From assembly GCF_019880305.1 (NCBI RefSeq), contig NZ_CP082301.1, forward strand, positions 5,084,001 through 5,148,000: a DNA stretch of 64,000 nucleotides, written 5' to 3'. This stretch comes from Streptomyces decoyicus (GTDB lineage Bacteria; Actinomycetota; Actinomycetes; Streptomycetales; Streptomycetaceae). A program made the translations under genes and the position numbers. The notes beneath the pieces were generated by a model that saw only the letters and a program-made list of their open reading frames with translations, did not search any database and was not told the DNA's origin. Below, piece by piece: positions 17,132 through 25,194 of the stretch; the stretch's first letter is position 1, and each line of letters begins with the position of its first letter.

Positions 17132-18069
17132 CGCTCCCGGTCTTCGACGCGGCCGCCATCGAACGGGCCGTCACCTCGCGGCTGGTCCTCGACACCGTCC
17201 GTGCGGCGCTGATCGCACATGCGGAAGGCCGCACCAGCGTGCCGCCGCCGCTGCACCTGGACTTCCCCGAAGCCGACGGGGACTGCCACGTCAAAGCGGG
17301 CCGGCTCACCGGGGCCGCCGACTTCACCGTCAAGATCGCGACCGGCTTCTACGGCAACCCGGCGCTGGGCCTCCCCGCCCACCACGGTCTGGTCTGCGTC
17401 GTCAGCGCCCGCACCGGAGCGCCGCGCGCGCTCCTCGACGACCGCGGTCTGCTGACCGCTTGGCGCACCGCCGCCGCGGGCGCGCTGATCACCCATGCCA
17501 TGGCCCGGCCCGCCGCCGGCACGCTGGCCGTCTTCGGCACCGGCGAACAGGCCCGTCTCCAGGCGCTCTGGCTGGCCGGACTCCGGCCGCTCGGCCTGGT
17601 CCTGGTCCACGGCCGCACCCCGGACAAGGCCCGCGCCCTGTGCGAGGCACTCGGTGCACACGGTCTGGCCGCCCGGCCCGCCGCGGCGGCGGAGGCGGCC
17701 CGGGCCGACATGATCATCACCGCGACGCCGGCCACGTCCCCCGTTCTGGACGCCGCCATGGTGCGCCCGGGCGCCCATGTCACCGGCATCGGCACGGACA
17801 TGCCGCACAAGAACGAGCTGCCGCCCGCACTCTTCCACCGCGCACGGCTCATCGCCACCGACGACCACGCCCAGTGCCTCGACCACGGAGACTTCGGCCA
17901 TGCCGTCCGCGCCGGGTCCGCCGCCGAGGACGGCGACATCGCGGCCGGGCTGCTGCTCAAGGCGCCCGTCGACCGGCCGGACACCGCGATCACGGTCGCC
18001 GACCTCACCGGTGTCGGCGCGCTGGACGCGGCGCTCGCCTCGGCCGTCCTTCGCCGGCTTCGGGAGTGA
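17128..18069 (+). CDS. Ornithine cyclodeaminase/mu-crystallin family enzyme
   Basis: 313 residues. The substrate-side motifs are CHVKAGRL and FTVKIATGFYGN. The NAD-binding Rossmann segment is GTLAVFGTGEQARLQALWL (~135). ITATPATSPVLD and HVTGIGTDMPHKNELP complete the family pattern. Members deaminate or reduce amino acids or imines (ornithine cyclodeaminase, alanine dehydrogenase, ketimine reductase); which reaction applies cannot be read from sequence. The ATG overlaps the aminotransferase stop by ATGA. With the aminotransferase it could form a catabolic or interconversion pair for one amino acid, controlled by the YheO-like regulator. Confidence 0.88.
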   Translation: MTLPVFDAAAIERAVTSRLVLDTVRAALIAHAEGRTSVPPPLHLDFPEADGDCHVKAGRLTGAADFTVKIATGFYGNPALGLPAHHGLVCVVSARTGAPRALLDDRGLLTAWRTAAAGALITHAMARPAAGTLAVFGTGEQARLQALWLAGLRPLGLVLVHGRTPDKARALCEALGAHGLAARPAAAAEAARADMIITATPATSPVLDAAMVRPGAHVTGIGTDMPHKNELPPALFHRARLIATDDHAQCLDHGDFGHAVRAGSAAEDGDIAAGLLLKAPVDRPDTAITVADLTGVGALDAALASAVLRRLRE

Positions 18070-18101
18070 CGCCCAGGGACCACCGCTTCGCCGCGGCCGC
18101 C

Positions 18102-18150
18102 GTTCCTCGCCTCCCGCCGTGGCCCGAGGGAACGGCGGGAGGTGAGGAAC
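18102..18150. terminator. Bidirectional hairpin terminator
   Basis: A 19-bp stem with a single G-U pair (18102-18120/18132-18150) and 11-nt loop lies between the convergent cyclodeaminase and SRPBCC genes. Confidence 0.85.
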
Positions 18151-18157
18151 CGCGTCC

Positions 18158-18667
18158 TCAGACCCGTACGGCCGAGGCCAGCCGCTCCAGCGACGTGGCC
18201 ATGGCCGGGCCCATCCGCTTCGGGAAGCCGGGGAGTTCGACGACGAGGCGGGGGAGCCGGGCGCGCGACCAGTCGTAGGTGTGGGTGACCCGGGTGGTGC
18301 CCCCGCTCCCGGCGCCGTCCGTGCCCACCGTGCCGTCTGGGCCGCCCGTGCCTTCCACGGGCGTCAGCTCGTAGCGCCAGCGCTGGCCTCCGACGAGCCG
18401 CCGGCCGCGGAACTCACCCCAGGTCTCCCAGGCGATCAGCCGGTCCTTCTCGTACTCCACCACGACGTTCACCGACCGGTACGCGATGCGCCCCTGCGCC
18501 ATCCCCATGCTGAACCGGTCGCCGGGGCCCAGCAGCGACGGGCCCTCCGGGCGGCCGCGCAGCATGCCCGAGCCGTCCAGCTCGGCGTGCCTGGCCGGGT
18601 CCCGGAGGACGGCGAAGAGCTGCCGCGGTGTGGCCTCGATGTCCTTGCTGACCGATATGGCCCTCAT
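18158..18667 (-). CDS. SRPBCC-family (polyketide cyclase-like) protein
   Basis: 169 residues. It begins ISVSKDIEATPRQLFAVLRDPARHAELD, the characteristic first strand and helix of the START/SRPBCC fold, continues with FSMGMAQGRIAYRSVNVVVEYEKDRLIAWE, and ends with the long amphipathic helix. A Gly/Thr-rich loop of ~20 residues in the middle is an insertion. The fold forms a hydrophobic cavity for small ligands; no catalytic residue is evident. ATG 18667 has GAGGGGG upstream. It is a lone leftward gene, convergent with the cyclodeaminase operon. Confidence 0.85.
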   Translation of the reverse strand: MRAISVSKDIEATPRQLFAVLRDPARHAELDGSGMLRGRPEGPSLLGPGDRFSMGMAQGRIAYRSVNVVVEYEKDRLIAWETWGEFRGRRLVGGQRWRYELTPVEGTGGPDGTVGTDGAGSGGTTRVTHTYDWSRARLPRLVVELPGFPKRMGPAMATSLERLASAVRV

Positions 18668-18811
18668 GGTGCCCCCTCTGCTGCCGTTCCTGGAGCCCTC
18701 ATCATGCAGCCCGGGGCATTCGCGCCGGTCACGCCCCTGGTTACCTGCGGTAGTGGAAGGTAGCTTCCGCATCGAGCATCAAGTGCCGTACGTGCCAGGA
18801 GGAGAGCCGCG

Positions 18812-19597
18812 ATGCCCGAGCCGACCCCCATACCCACCGAACAGCTGACGTTTGCGATGCCGCCGGCGCATCAGACCATCGAGGACGAGCGGCGCCACCG
18901 CAAGGAGCGCCTGGTCGCGGCGCTGCGCCTCTTCGGACGCCTCGGTTTCGAGGAGGGCGTCGCGGGCCATGTCACTGCACGCGACCCGGAGTTCCCGCAC
19001 TGCTTCTGGGTCAACCCGTTCGGAATGTCGTTCCGGCACATCACGGTCAGCGACCTGCTCATGGTGAACGCGGAGGGGAAGGTCGTCGAGGGCCGCCACC
19101 ACGTCAACCAGGCGGCGTTCGCCATCCATGCCCAGGTCCACCGGGCCCGTCCCGACGTCGTCGCGGCGGCCCACAGCCACTCCACGTACGGCCGCGCACT
19201 GTCCTCACTGGGGGAGCTGCTGGACCCGATCACCCAGGACGTCTGTGCGTTCTACGAGGACCATGCGCTCTTCGACGACTACACGGGCGTGGTGGTGGAC
19301 GAGGCGGAGGGCCGGCGGATCGCGGCCGCCCTCGGGCCGCACAAGGCCGTGATCCTGCGCAACCACGGGCTGTTGACGGTCGGCGACTCGGTGGACGCGG
19401 CGGCGTGGTGGTTCATCACGATGGAGCGCTCCTGCCAGGTCCAGCTGACCGCGAAGGCCGCCGGAAAGCCGGTCCTGATCGACCACCACAACGCCGTCCG
19501 CACCCGCGAACAGCTGGGCAACGACCTGGTGGCCTGGATCAACTACCAGCCGCTGTACCAGCAGATCGTGCGCAGCGAGCCGGATCTCTTCGACTGA
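18812..19597 (+). CDS. Class II aldolase/adducin family protein
   Basis: 261 residues, with the fold of L-fuculose-1-phosphate aldolase-type zinc enzymes. Zinc ligands are in HSHSTYG (~121) and NHGLLTVG (~184); VAGHVTARDPE and the Gly-rich substrate loop are present. The C-terminal LVAWINYQPLYQQIV tail matches the branch often annotated as adducin-like or putative aldolase. Several actinobacterial members have no proven substrate. ATG 18812 has an excellent AGGAGGAG ribosome site. It is monocistronic with a 17-bp terminator immediately after. Confidence 0.88.
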   Translation: MPEPTPIPTEQLTFAMPPAHQTIEDERRHRKERLVAALRLFGRLGFEEGVAGHVTARDPEFPHCFWVNPFGMSFRHITVSDLLMVNAEGKVVEGRHHVNQAAFAIHAQVHRARPDVVAAAHSHSTYGRALSSLGELLDPITQDVCAFYEDHALFDDYTGVVVDEAEGRRIAAALGPHKAVILRNHGLLTVGDSVDAAAWWFITMERSCQVQLTAKAAGKPVLIDHHNAVRTREQLGNDLVAWINYQPLYQQIVRSEPDLFD

Positions 19598-19599
19598 CG

Positions 19600-19639
19600 G
19601 GGCCCCTGCGGGACGGACGAGGCCGTCCCGCAGGGGCCC
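19600..19639. terminator. Bidirectional hairpin terminator
   Basis: A perfect 17-bp stem (19600-19616/19623-19639) with a 6-nt loop starts two bases after the aldolase stop and eight bases before the end of the convergent DUF4239 gene. Confidence 0.9.
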
Positions 19640-19647
19640 GCCCCGCC

Positions 19648-20406
19648 TCAGGGATGCGGGAACAGGTCGAAGAACGGCGAGGCGGTGGCGGCGATGCCGC
19701 GGCTGAACGGCGCGTCGAAGTCCCAGACGAGGAACAGCAGGAAGGCGATCAACGCGCTGAAGAGCCCGGCCATCAGCAACTCCCGCCCCGAACGCCGGAT
19801 CTGGAGGGTGAACATCACGCCGATCGAAATGGCACCACCGATGATCAGCCCGAACCACACCACACCCGGCAGCGTCGAATCGGCCGCGTCCGCACGGGCG
19901 GTGCGGGCCCCGTCGGCCACCGCGACCTGGTCGACGAGGGGCTGGTAGGACTGCCCCTGGAAGTCGTTGCCCGGGTGGTAGTCGGTGACATCCGCCCGGA
20001 CCTTCGTCAGCAGATCGGTGCCCTTGCGGGTCAGCTCCCCCTTCTCGGCCATCACCGGCCACTCCTTGTGCACCACGTACGACACATACGCGTCGACGTC
20101 CGCGCGGATCCGGTCCCGCACCGGCGCCGGGTAGGCACGGGCCCGCGCGCTGACCTCGTGCAGCGCCTGCGCCTCGGTCCGTACGGTGTCCTCGGCCGCG
20201 CTTCTGGCCTCCCAGACACCGGCGATGGCCAGGCCCAGCACGATCGCGTACACCACCCCCACCATCATCGTCAGATACTCGATCACATCGGGCGTTTCGC
20301 TCGGGTCGTCGTCCTCACTGATCCGGCGCTCCTTGAGGACGGTGATGGTCAGGACGACGCCACAGGCAGCGCCCATGGCGAGGGTCAGTACCAGCCATTG
20401 CGGCAT
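19648..20406 (-). CDS. DUF4239 (bestrophin-like) membrane protein
   Basis: 252 residues. Hydrophobic segments occur near residues 5-24 and 45-65, then a ~110-residue soluble stretch rich in Arg/Asp, then two closing TM helices (GVVWFGLIIGGAISIGVMF and ELLMAGLFSALIAFLLFLVW). This 2 + 2 arrangement is the DUF4239 pattern. The function is not known; some members are called bestrophin-like channels. ATG 20406 has GGAGG at normal distance. It follows the Pro-rich protein gene by 9 bp, so the two form an operon. Confidence 0.82.
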   Translation of the reverse strand: MPQWLVLTLAMGAACGVVLTITVLKERRISEDDDPSETPDVIEYLTMMVGVVYAIVLGLAIAGVWEARSAAEDTVRTEAQALHEVSARARAYPAPVRDRIRADVDAYVSYVVHKEWPVMAEKGELTRKGTDLLTKVRADVTDYHPGNDFQGQSYQPLVDQVAVADGARTARADAADSTLPGVVWFGLIIGGAISIGVMFTLQIRRSGRELLMAGLFSALIAFLLFLVWDFDAPFSRGIAATASPFFDLFPHP

Positions 20407-20415
20407 GGAGACCTC

Positions 20416-21246
20416 CTACGAGGAACGGCGCCCGGCGGAACCGGACGAGGAGCTCGAACGGGGACGGAGGGCGGCGCCGGCCAGCACGGCCGGGGCGGTG
20501 ATCAGCAAGGTCGTGGTCACCACGGAGCGCCCGGCGCGCGGCTTGTGGGACACCGGCGCGTAGCTGCGGGGCAGGGCGGGCGGCGCGGACGCCGGGCGGC
20601 TGACGTGCGGTTCGGGCTCGGGTGCGGGCTCGGGCGGCGGGGCCGCGGGGCGGGCACGGGGAGTGGGCGGCGGAGGCGGTGGTGGCGGCGGGGGCGGTGG
20701 CGTCGGCCGGGGCTTGGGGGCGGGCGGTGGCGGTGGCGCGGGCCTGGGGCTCTGCGGGCGCGGCGCCGGTGCGTGGGAGGGGGTGGGCGGGGGCTTGGTC
20801 GCGGTGCAGGGAAAGTGCCAGCCCGGGGGCATGGGGAAGTCGGTCGGCACGTCCACGGGCGGCGCCGTCCCGGCGTAGGCGCAGTTGTCGCCGGCGGCCG
20901 GGCGTGGCTGCCGGTCGTGAGCGGTCGCCGACGGCGCGGTGACGAGCAGTGCGGCGGCCCCGGTCAGCAGGAGGAACGCGGTGGCGGCCAGGAACCCGGC
21001 CACCAGGTGCCGGATGCCGCCGAGGGGGCGCGTGCGCCGGGCTCGGTGCCGGTGGGCGGGGCGGCGGGGCGGCGGCCCGCCGGCCTCCGGTGGCCCGCCG
21101 GGCCGGCCCCGGCAACTCGTTCCGAGCCGGCCACCCGGGCCTCCTGCTCCACCCGCTCCATCCCTTCCGTCCGGCCCGTTCGCCCTCTCCTGTCCGTCCA
21201 GGTCATTGCGGCTGTGCGATCCATGAGGTCCGTGTATTTGGCACAC
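20416..21246 (-). CDS. Proline-rich secreted or membrane protein
   Basis: 276 residues from the ATG at 21246, though the first ~70 Gly/Arg/Pro-rich residues may not be translated. A hydrophobic segment (LVAGFLAATAFLLLTGAAALL) ends in APSATAHD, which could be a signal peptide with an internal start. The middle has polyproline runs, including at least 12 consecutive Pro near 20690. A final hydrophobic segment (SVVTTTLLITAPAVLAGAAL) precedes a Ser-rich end. It precedes DUF4239 by 9 bp. The domain of about 45 residues with two Cys (NCAYAGTAPP...HFPCTATK) is the only probable folded part. Confidence 0.6.
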   Translation of the reverse strand: MCQIHGPHGSHSRNDLDGQERANGPDGRDGAGGAGGPGGRLGTSCRGRPGGPPEAGGPPPRRPAHRHRARRTRPLGGIRHLVAGFLAATAFLLLTGAAALLVTAPSATAHDRQPRPAAGDNCAYAGTAPPVDVPTDFPMPPGWHFPCTATKPPPTPSHAPAPRPQSPRPAPPPPPAPKPRPTPPPPPPPPPPPPTPRARPAAPPPEPAPEPEPHVSRPASAPPALPRSYAPVSHKPRAGRSVVTTTLLITAPAVLAGAALRPRSSSSSGSAGRRSS

Positions 21247-21547
21247 GGCGAGAGCTTGCGCAGCGCGCGGACCCCTCAGCCGTCGCCGTGCCCCGGTTCG
21301 CCCGAATAGGGGAAGCGTCGGGGGTGCGTGGGCGGCCGCCGGTCAGGTGTGCGGATTTCCGGGTACCCGGTACGGGTGGCCGGGGCGCGTACGACGCCCG
21401 GCCCCGCCGCTTGTCGTACGTCAACGCGCCGATGCGCCCGCCACCCGCCACCAGCTGGACGTTTGGTATTCACCCCCGTCATCTGGGGCACAATTCGCCT
21501 CTGTACGCAACAAGTTGGCGGCGAGCGGCGGCGGGGCGGTAACGGAC

Positions 21548-22849
21548 GTGTCGGTTGATGCGGCGGGCAAGATGGCCGGGACGGGCGAGCCGGGGGACGG
21601 CGCGGAGCGCGCCACCGGTGGCGAGTGCCGATGTGGACGGTGCCCGCACGGCGCCCGTACGGGGCACCGGCAGGCGGTCGCCGCGTTCGTCGCGCTGCGC
21701 GAGGACTTCGCCGCCGGGAACGGGGTGCCGGCCGGGCTCGCCCGCTCCGCCGGTGCGGCCCGGCAGTGGGTCTCCGACGAACTGACGCTGTCCGCACGGG
21801 AGGTGGCCAAGCGGTGCGCCGCCGAGCGGGTCGCCTGGCTGACGTCCGTACGGTGGCGCAGCCTGCTCATCGTGTGGGGTGCGGTGACCGCTCTGCTGCT
21901 CGGACAGGCACTGACCGCCATCGGCGCGGGCTGGACGGCGGCCCGTACGGCGGGGCTGCTCGCGGCCGTCGTCCTGGCGCTGGGGCTGACGGCGGCGGCC
22001 TGGTGGCATCGCGCACACGGCGGGGCGCTGGCGCCGCTGATCGGCGAGGACGGGCGGCTGTCCACCTCGCGGACGGTGGCGGCGGGCTGGGCGGGCGCGG
22101 TGCTGTACGCCGTGCTGACGATGGCCGTGCAGCTGGCGACGGCCGTCGGCCCGGACGAGCGGCGCCGTCTGCTGGGCGGACTGGAACTCGACCGGTCCGG
22201 CGCACTGTTGGCGATGCTCGCCGTCGGTTGCGGCGTGGCCGTGCTGGCGTACGGGCTGGTGACCGCGCGGGTGCGGTCGGGGCGGTTGCAGAAGGTTCCC
22301 GCGGAGCGGCCACGGGCCGCCGACCTGCTGGCGGACGACGCGGGGCGGGGCAACTTCCTGGATGTGCAGTACGTCCTGGTGAACGCGGCCGTGCTGGTGT
22401 GCGCCCTGGTGCGGCTGGCCGGCCGGCCAGCACACCTTCCGCAGCTGCCCTGGGGGCTGGTGGTGCTCCTCGCGCTCTCCGGAGCGACATATCTGTGGGG
22501 GAAGGCGGTGACGGGCGGGCGCCCGGTGATCCTCTCGGTGGTCCGCTCCCGTGAGCTGGGCGACCTCGCCGCGCCGGTCCGTACCGGCGACGACATCGAG
22601 ATCCGCGGCGCCGGCTTCGTCCCACCGGGGGCCGGGACGCCCGACCGGCTGGCGCGGACCGTCGTACGCATCGGCGATGTCCATGTCCCCGTCCCGCTGG
22701 TTCCGGTGGCCGGTGGCTTCGCCAATCCGACGGACGGGGTGCTGACCGTCCCGGTGCCGGTCGATGTCGAGCCGGGCCGGGTGACGGTCCGGGTGATCAC
22801 GGCGGCGGGTGTGGAGACGAACGGCTACCCGCTCGACGTCCTGGACTGA
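21548..22849 (+). CDS. Six-TM membrane protein with C-terminal beta domain
   Basis: 433 residues from GTG 21548. The N terminus has CRCGRCPHG, a possible small metal-binding cluster, and a helical ~80-residue cytosolic part. Six hydrophobic segments follow (e.g. LLIVWGAVTALLLGQAL, AGAVLYAVLTMAVQLA, LPWGLVVLLALSGATYL). The C-terminal ~100 residues (TGDDIEIRGAGFVPPGAGTPD ... VTVRVITAAGV) resemble an IPT/TIG-like beta sandwich. An ATG at 21572 is an alternative start. No function is recognised. Confidence 0.7.
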   Translation: MSVDAAGKMAGTGEPGDGAERATGGECRCGRCPHGARTGHRQAVAAFVALREDFAAGNGVPAGLARSAGAARQWVSDELTLSAREVAKRCAAERVAWLTSVRWRSLLIVWGAVTALLLGQALTAIGAGWTAARTAGLLAAVVLALGLTAAAWWHRAHGGALAPLIGEDGRLSTSRTVAAGWAGAVLYAVLTMAVQLATAVGPDERRRLLGGLELDRSGALLAMLAVGCGVAVLAYGLVTARVRSGRLQKVPAERPRAADLLADDAGRGNFLDVQYVLVNAAVLVCALVRLAGRPAHLPQLPWGLVVLLALSGATYLWGKAVTGGRPVILSVVRSRELGDLAAPVRTGDDIEIRGAGFVPPGAGTPDRLARTVVRIGDVHVPVPLVPVAGGFANPTDGVLTVPVPVDVEPGRVTVRVITAAGVETNGYPLDVLD

Positions 22850-23072
22850 GCGGTACGGCGGACGGGCAGGGGCGGCCGCCACGCCGTACCGCTACGGCAA
22901 CGACGGGCGCCGCGGCAGTGCCGGCCGCCGTCGTGTGACGATGTGGTGTGCCACCGGCGCCCGAAGTGCGTCGCCGCGTTGAACCTCTCGCGCACGTCCG
23001 TACGTATCTCCCCACGAGGCGCGGGCGGGGGCACAATCGTCTGCGCCCGGAGGCAATGGAGAGGCGGACGTC

Positions 23073-23618
23073 ATGGTTCACGCGAATCGTACGATCGGTG
23101 CCGAATTGGGAGGGGTGGCCGTTGAGGGCTCCGGCGCCGGGTTGCGGGGTCAGCTGGCGCGCCATGCGCTGCTCCCGTTGCGGCTCTTTCTGGGAGCCAC
23201 TTTCCTCTACGCGGGGATCGACAAGCTGACGGATCCGGCGTTCCTGGCGGCCGGTGGCCCGGGGTCGCTCGGTGAGATGCTGCGTCAGGTGCATGACGCG
23301 GCGGCGCTGCCGCAGCTCGTGGAGCTCGCACAGAAGAATCCGGTGGGGCTCGGCTATGCCATCGCGGCCGGTGAACTGGCCGTGGGCCTCGGGACTCTCG
23401 TGGGGCTGCTGGGGCGGCTGGCGGCCCTGGGCGGTGCGCTGATCTCGCTGACCCTCTGGCTCACCGTGAGCTGGGCGACCACGCCCTACTACTACGGCAA
23501 CGACCTCGCCTATCTGGTGGCCTGGGTCCCGCTCGTCCTGGCCGGTACACCGATGTTCTCCCTGGACGCCGCCCTGGCCCACCGCCGCAAGCGGCACGGG
23601 ACGCAGTTGTTCGGCTAG
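23073..23618 (+). CDS. DoxX-family membrane protein
   Basis: 181 residues with four TM helices. The DoxX pattern is visible in LRLFLGATFLYAGIDKLTDP, GYAIAAGELAVGLGTLVGLLGR and GALISLTLWLTVSWATTP. Family members are quinone-linked or thiol-oxidation-associated membrane proteins. ATG 23073 has GGAG upstream. A decayed transposase on the opposite strand begins directly at its 3' end, so the gene's original downstream region has been lost or disrupted. Confidence 0.82.
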   Translation: MVHANRTIGAELGGVAVEGSGAGLRGQLARHALLPLRLFLGATFLYAGIDKLTDPAFLAAGGPGSLGEMLRQVHDAAALPQLVELAQKNPVGLGYAIAAGELAVGLGTLVGLLGRLAALGGALISLTLWLTVSWATTPYYYGNDLAYLVAWVPLVLAGTPMFSLDAALAHRRKRHGTQLFG

Positions 23619-23619
23619 G

Positions 23620-24107
23620 GCGAGGCGTGGGGATCACCCATGGGCCCCGGCGGCAGTTGCCTGCGATATGCGGTCCGGCCGGGCAGAAGGCGGCCGATCT
23701 TCCGCGGGACCGGCCGAGGGCCTGGTCTGCCGCGTGCGTCGGCCGGGGCCCCTTGTGTGCGGGCCCCGGCCGTGCGTTGGTGAGCGCGGAGGATCGTGGC
23801 GTTCACCGAAACCGCCCGTTCAGGTCCTGATCGGCGTCGACCCGGGCCATCAGCGCGGTGAACACGCGCTCCCGGGTGCCGCCGGCGGCCCGCATCCGCA
23901 GCCGGTTGCGGGCCCTCTCCAGCTCCCGTACTTCTCGGGCAGGTGGTGGACCCACCGCGATCCGGTCCGGTACTTCCAGGCGATCGCGTCGATCACCTCG
24001 CGGTGATCGCGCCATCGGCCACCTCGTCCGGGCATGTGCTCCGGAAGCAAGGTCTCGATCCGTGCGCAGTGCGCATCAGGTAACGGCACGTCCGGACCAA
24101 CGGTCAG
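23620..24107 (-). pseudogene. Decayed IS5-family transposase remnant
   Basis: Read leftward, three frames join into one IS5-type transposase N-terminal half. The pieces are LPDAHCARIETLLPEHM...GGRWRDHREVIDAIAWKYRTGSRWVH, then NRLRMRAAGGTRERVFTALMARVDADQDLN, then TILRAHQRTAGARTQGAP and GRSRG. At least three frameshifts are needed, near 23950, 23810 and 23715. The DDE-containing C-terminal half is missing because the remnant stops at the doxX stop codon. No terminal inverted repeats were found. It is a dead insertion element. Confidence 0.85.
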
Positions 24108-24126
24108 ATGGTCCGGACGAAACGGC

Positions 24127-24537
24127 CTAGCGAGCCATGCCGCCGCCGCCGGTGTGCACGCCACCGGACGGCCAGTGGTGGTGGTGCTTCTTCTTGTGGT
24201 GCTTCTTGACGGGCTTGTGCTTGACGGGCTTCTGCTTGTGCTCGATGTGGTGGTGGTGGTGCTTGACGACGCGGTGGACCTCCACCCGGCGCACAACGTT
24301 GCCGTTGAAGCAGGTGTTGCCGAAGGCCGGGTTCAGCAGCCCCACGAGGTTAATGGTGTTGCCGCACAGATTGACCGGAATGTGGACCGGGATCTGAATC
24401 GCATTGCCCGACACCACACCCGGTGAATTGGCCGCGCCGCCGGCCGCGCCGCTGTCTGCGAACGCTGTCGACATGCCTCCCAGGGCAGTACTTACCGCAA
24501 GAGCTGCCATAGCAGTCACCCGCGTGATCCGTGACAT
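24127..24537 (-). CDS. Chaplin with His/Lys-rich C-terminal tail
   Basis: 136 residues. A signal peptide (MSRITRVTAMAALAVSTALGG...FA) is followed by one chaplin domain: NSPGVVSGNAIQIPVHIPVN, LCGNTINLVGLLNPAFGNTC, with the usual Cys pair. Chaplins are secreted, self-assembling amyloid-like proteins that make the aerial surface hydrophobic. Unlike normal short chaplins (which end after the second Cys) or long ones (two domains plus LAXTG), this protein continues for ~55 residues with poly-His and Lys runs (KHHHHHIEHKQ, KKHHKKKHHHH) and ends GGGGMAR. ATG 24537 has GGGAGA upstream. Confidence 0.9.
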   Translation of the reverse strand: MSRITRVTAMAALAVSTALGGMSTAFADSGAAGGAANSPGVVSGNAIQIPVHIPVNLCGNTINLVGLLNPAFGNTCFNGNVVRRVEVHRVVKHHHHHIEHKQKPVKHKPVKKHHKKKHHHHWPSGGVHTGGGGMAR

Positions 24538-24963
24538 AACAATCTCCCGATCGATCCAAAGCGGCTCACTGCCGCTTCCTGTACTTCTCCTTCGGTGCGT
24601 AGCGCCTGATGCTGAGAGAATTTGCTAATATTTCACTCTTTCAGGGAATAAGTGTGGTTTAGTGATGGTTTGTTGCTGCCGATGGCTGCTGAGTGATGTG
24701 GTGCCCGTCCACACCTGTGGCCTGCGGAGAACCTCATAAGACGGGTGCAGCTCCGGTGAATTGCGCGTCGGCGCGTGACTGGCTGCTCCCGGCCGCTCGC
24801 CGCCTCGACGCTCAGGGGTGGTGCGCCGCTATGAGTGATCTGCGAGTGATCTGTGAGTGATCGCTGCTGTGGTGGTGCACCCCGGCGGTAGTTCACTCCG
24901 GCCGGCTCGGGCAGGGCTTGTGGACGGCCGGTTGGTCCGTTGGGACGCGAGGATCGCGCCGGG
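24538..24963. other. Chaplin upstream region, A/T-rich patch
   Basis: About 425 bp between the chaplin start and a leftward small membrane-protein gene. The segment 24610-24680 is markedly A/T-rich for this genome and is the likely chaplin control region. A tandem 11-bp repeat at 24832-24864 is annotated separately. No gene is seen. Confidence 0.5.
24832..24864. repeat. Three tandem 11-bp repeats
   Basis: Units tgagtgatctg, cgagtgatctg and tgagtgatcgc follow head to tail (24832-24842, 24843-24853, 24854-24864). The period is close to one helical turn, so they could be stacked protein-binding sites about 300 bp upstream of the chaplin gene. Confidence 0.6.
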
Positions 24964-25194
24964 TCAGGAGTGCGTCAGGGGCGGTGCGTCGGTGTCCGGG
25001 GTGCGGTGGCGGCGGATCGCGGCCCAGACGGCGGCGGTGACACCGGAGAGCAACAGGCCGGTGGGAAGGGCGAGGAAGAGCCAGAGGCCGGGGGCCTGCC
25101 AGAGGCCGAGGGCGTCGAGACCGTAGCCCGTGCCGAGGGTGAGGGCGGTGAGGCCCGCGATCAGACGGGCCGGTTCGAACCGATGGCGCTTCAC
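24964..25194 (-). CDS. Small two-TM membrane protein
   Basis: 76 residues: a basic start (MKRHRFEPARLIAG), two hydrophobic segments (LIAGLTALTLGTGYGLDAL and LWLFLALPTGLLLSGVTAAVWAA), then RRHRTPDT. The ATG overlaps the stop of the PspC protein gene as ATGA, so it is co-translated with it. No domain is recognised; the coupling suggests an accessory role to the PspC/LiaF-like protein. Confidence 0.75.
   Translation of the reverse strand: MKRHRFEPARLIAGLTALTLGTGYGLDALGLWQAPGLWLFLALPTGLLLSGVTAAVWAAIRRHRTPDTDAPPLTHS

Noticed and set aside
25160..25185. ggttcgaaccg resembling a tRNA T-arm
   Set aside because: It is inside the coding start of the small membrane protein (encoding RFEPAR) with no other tRNA arms around.
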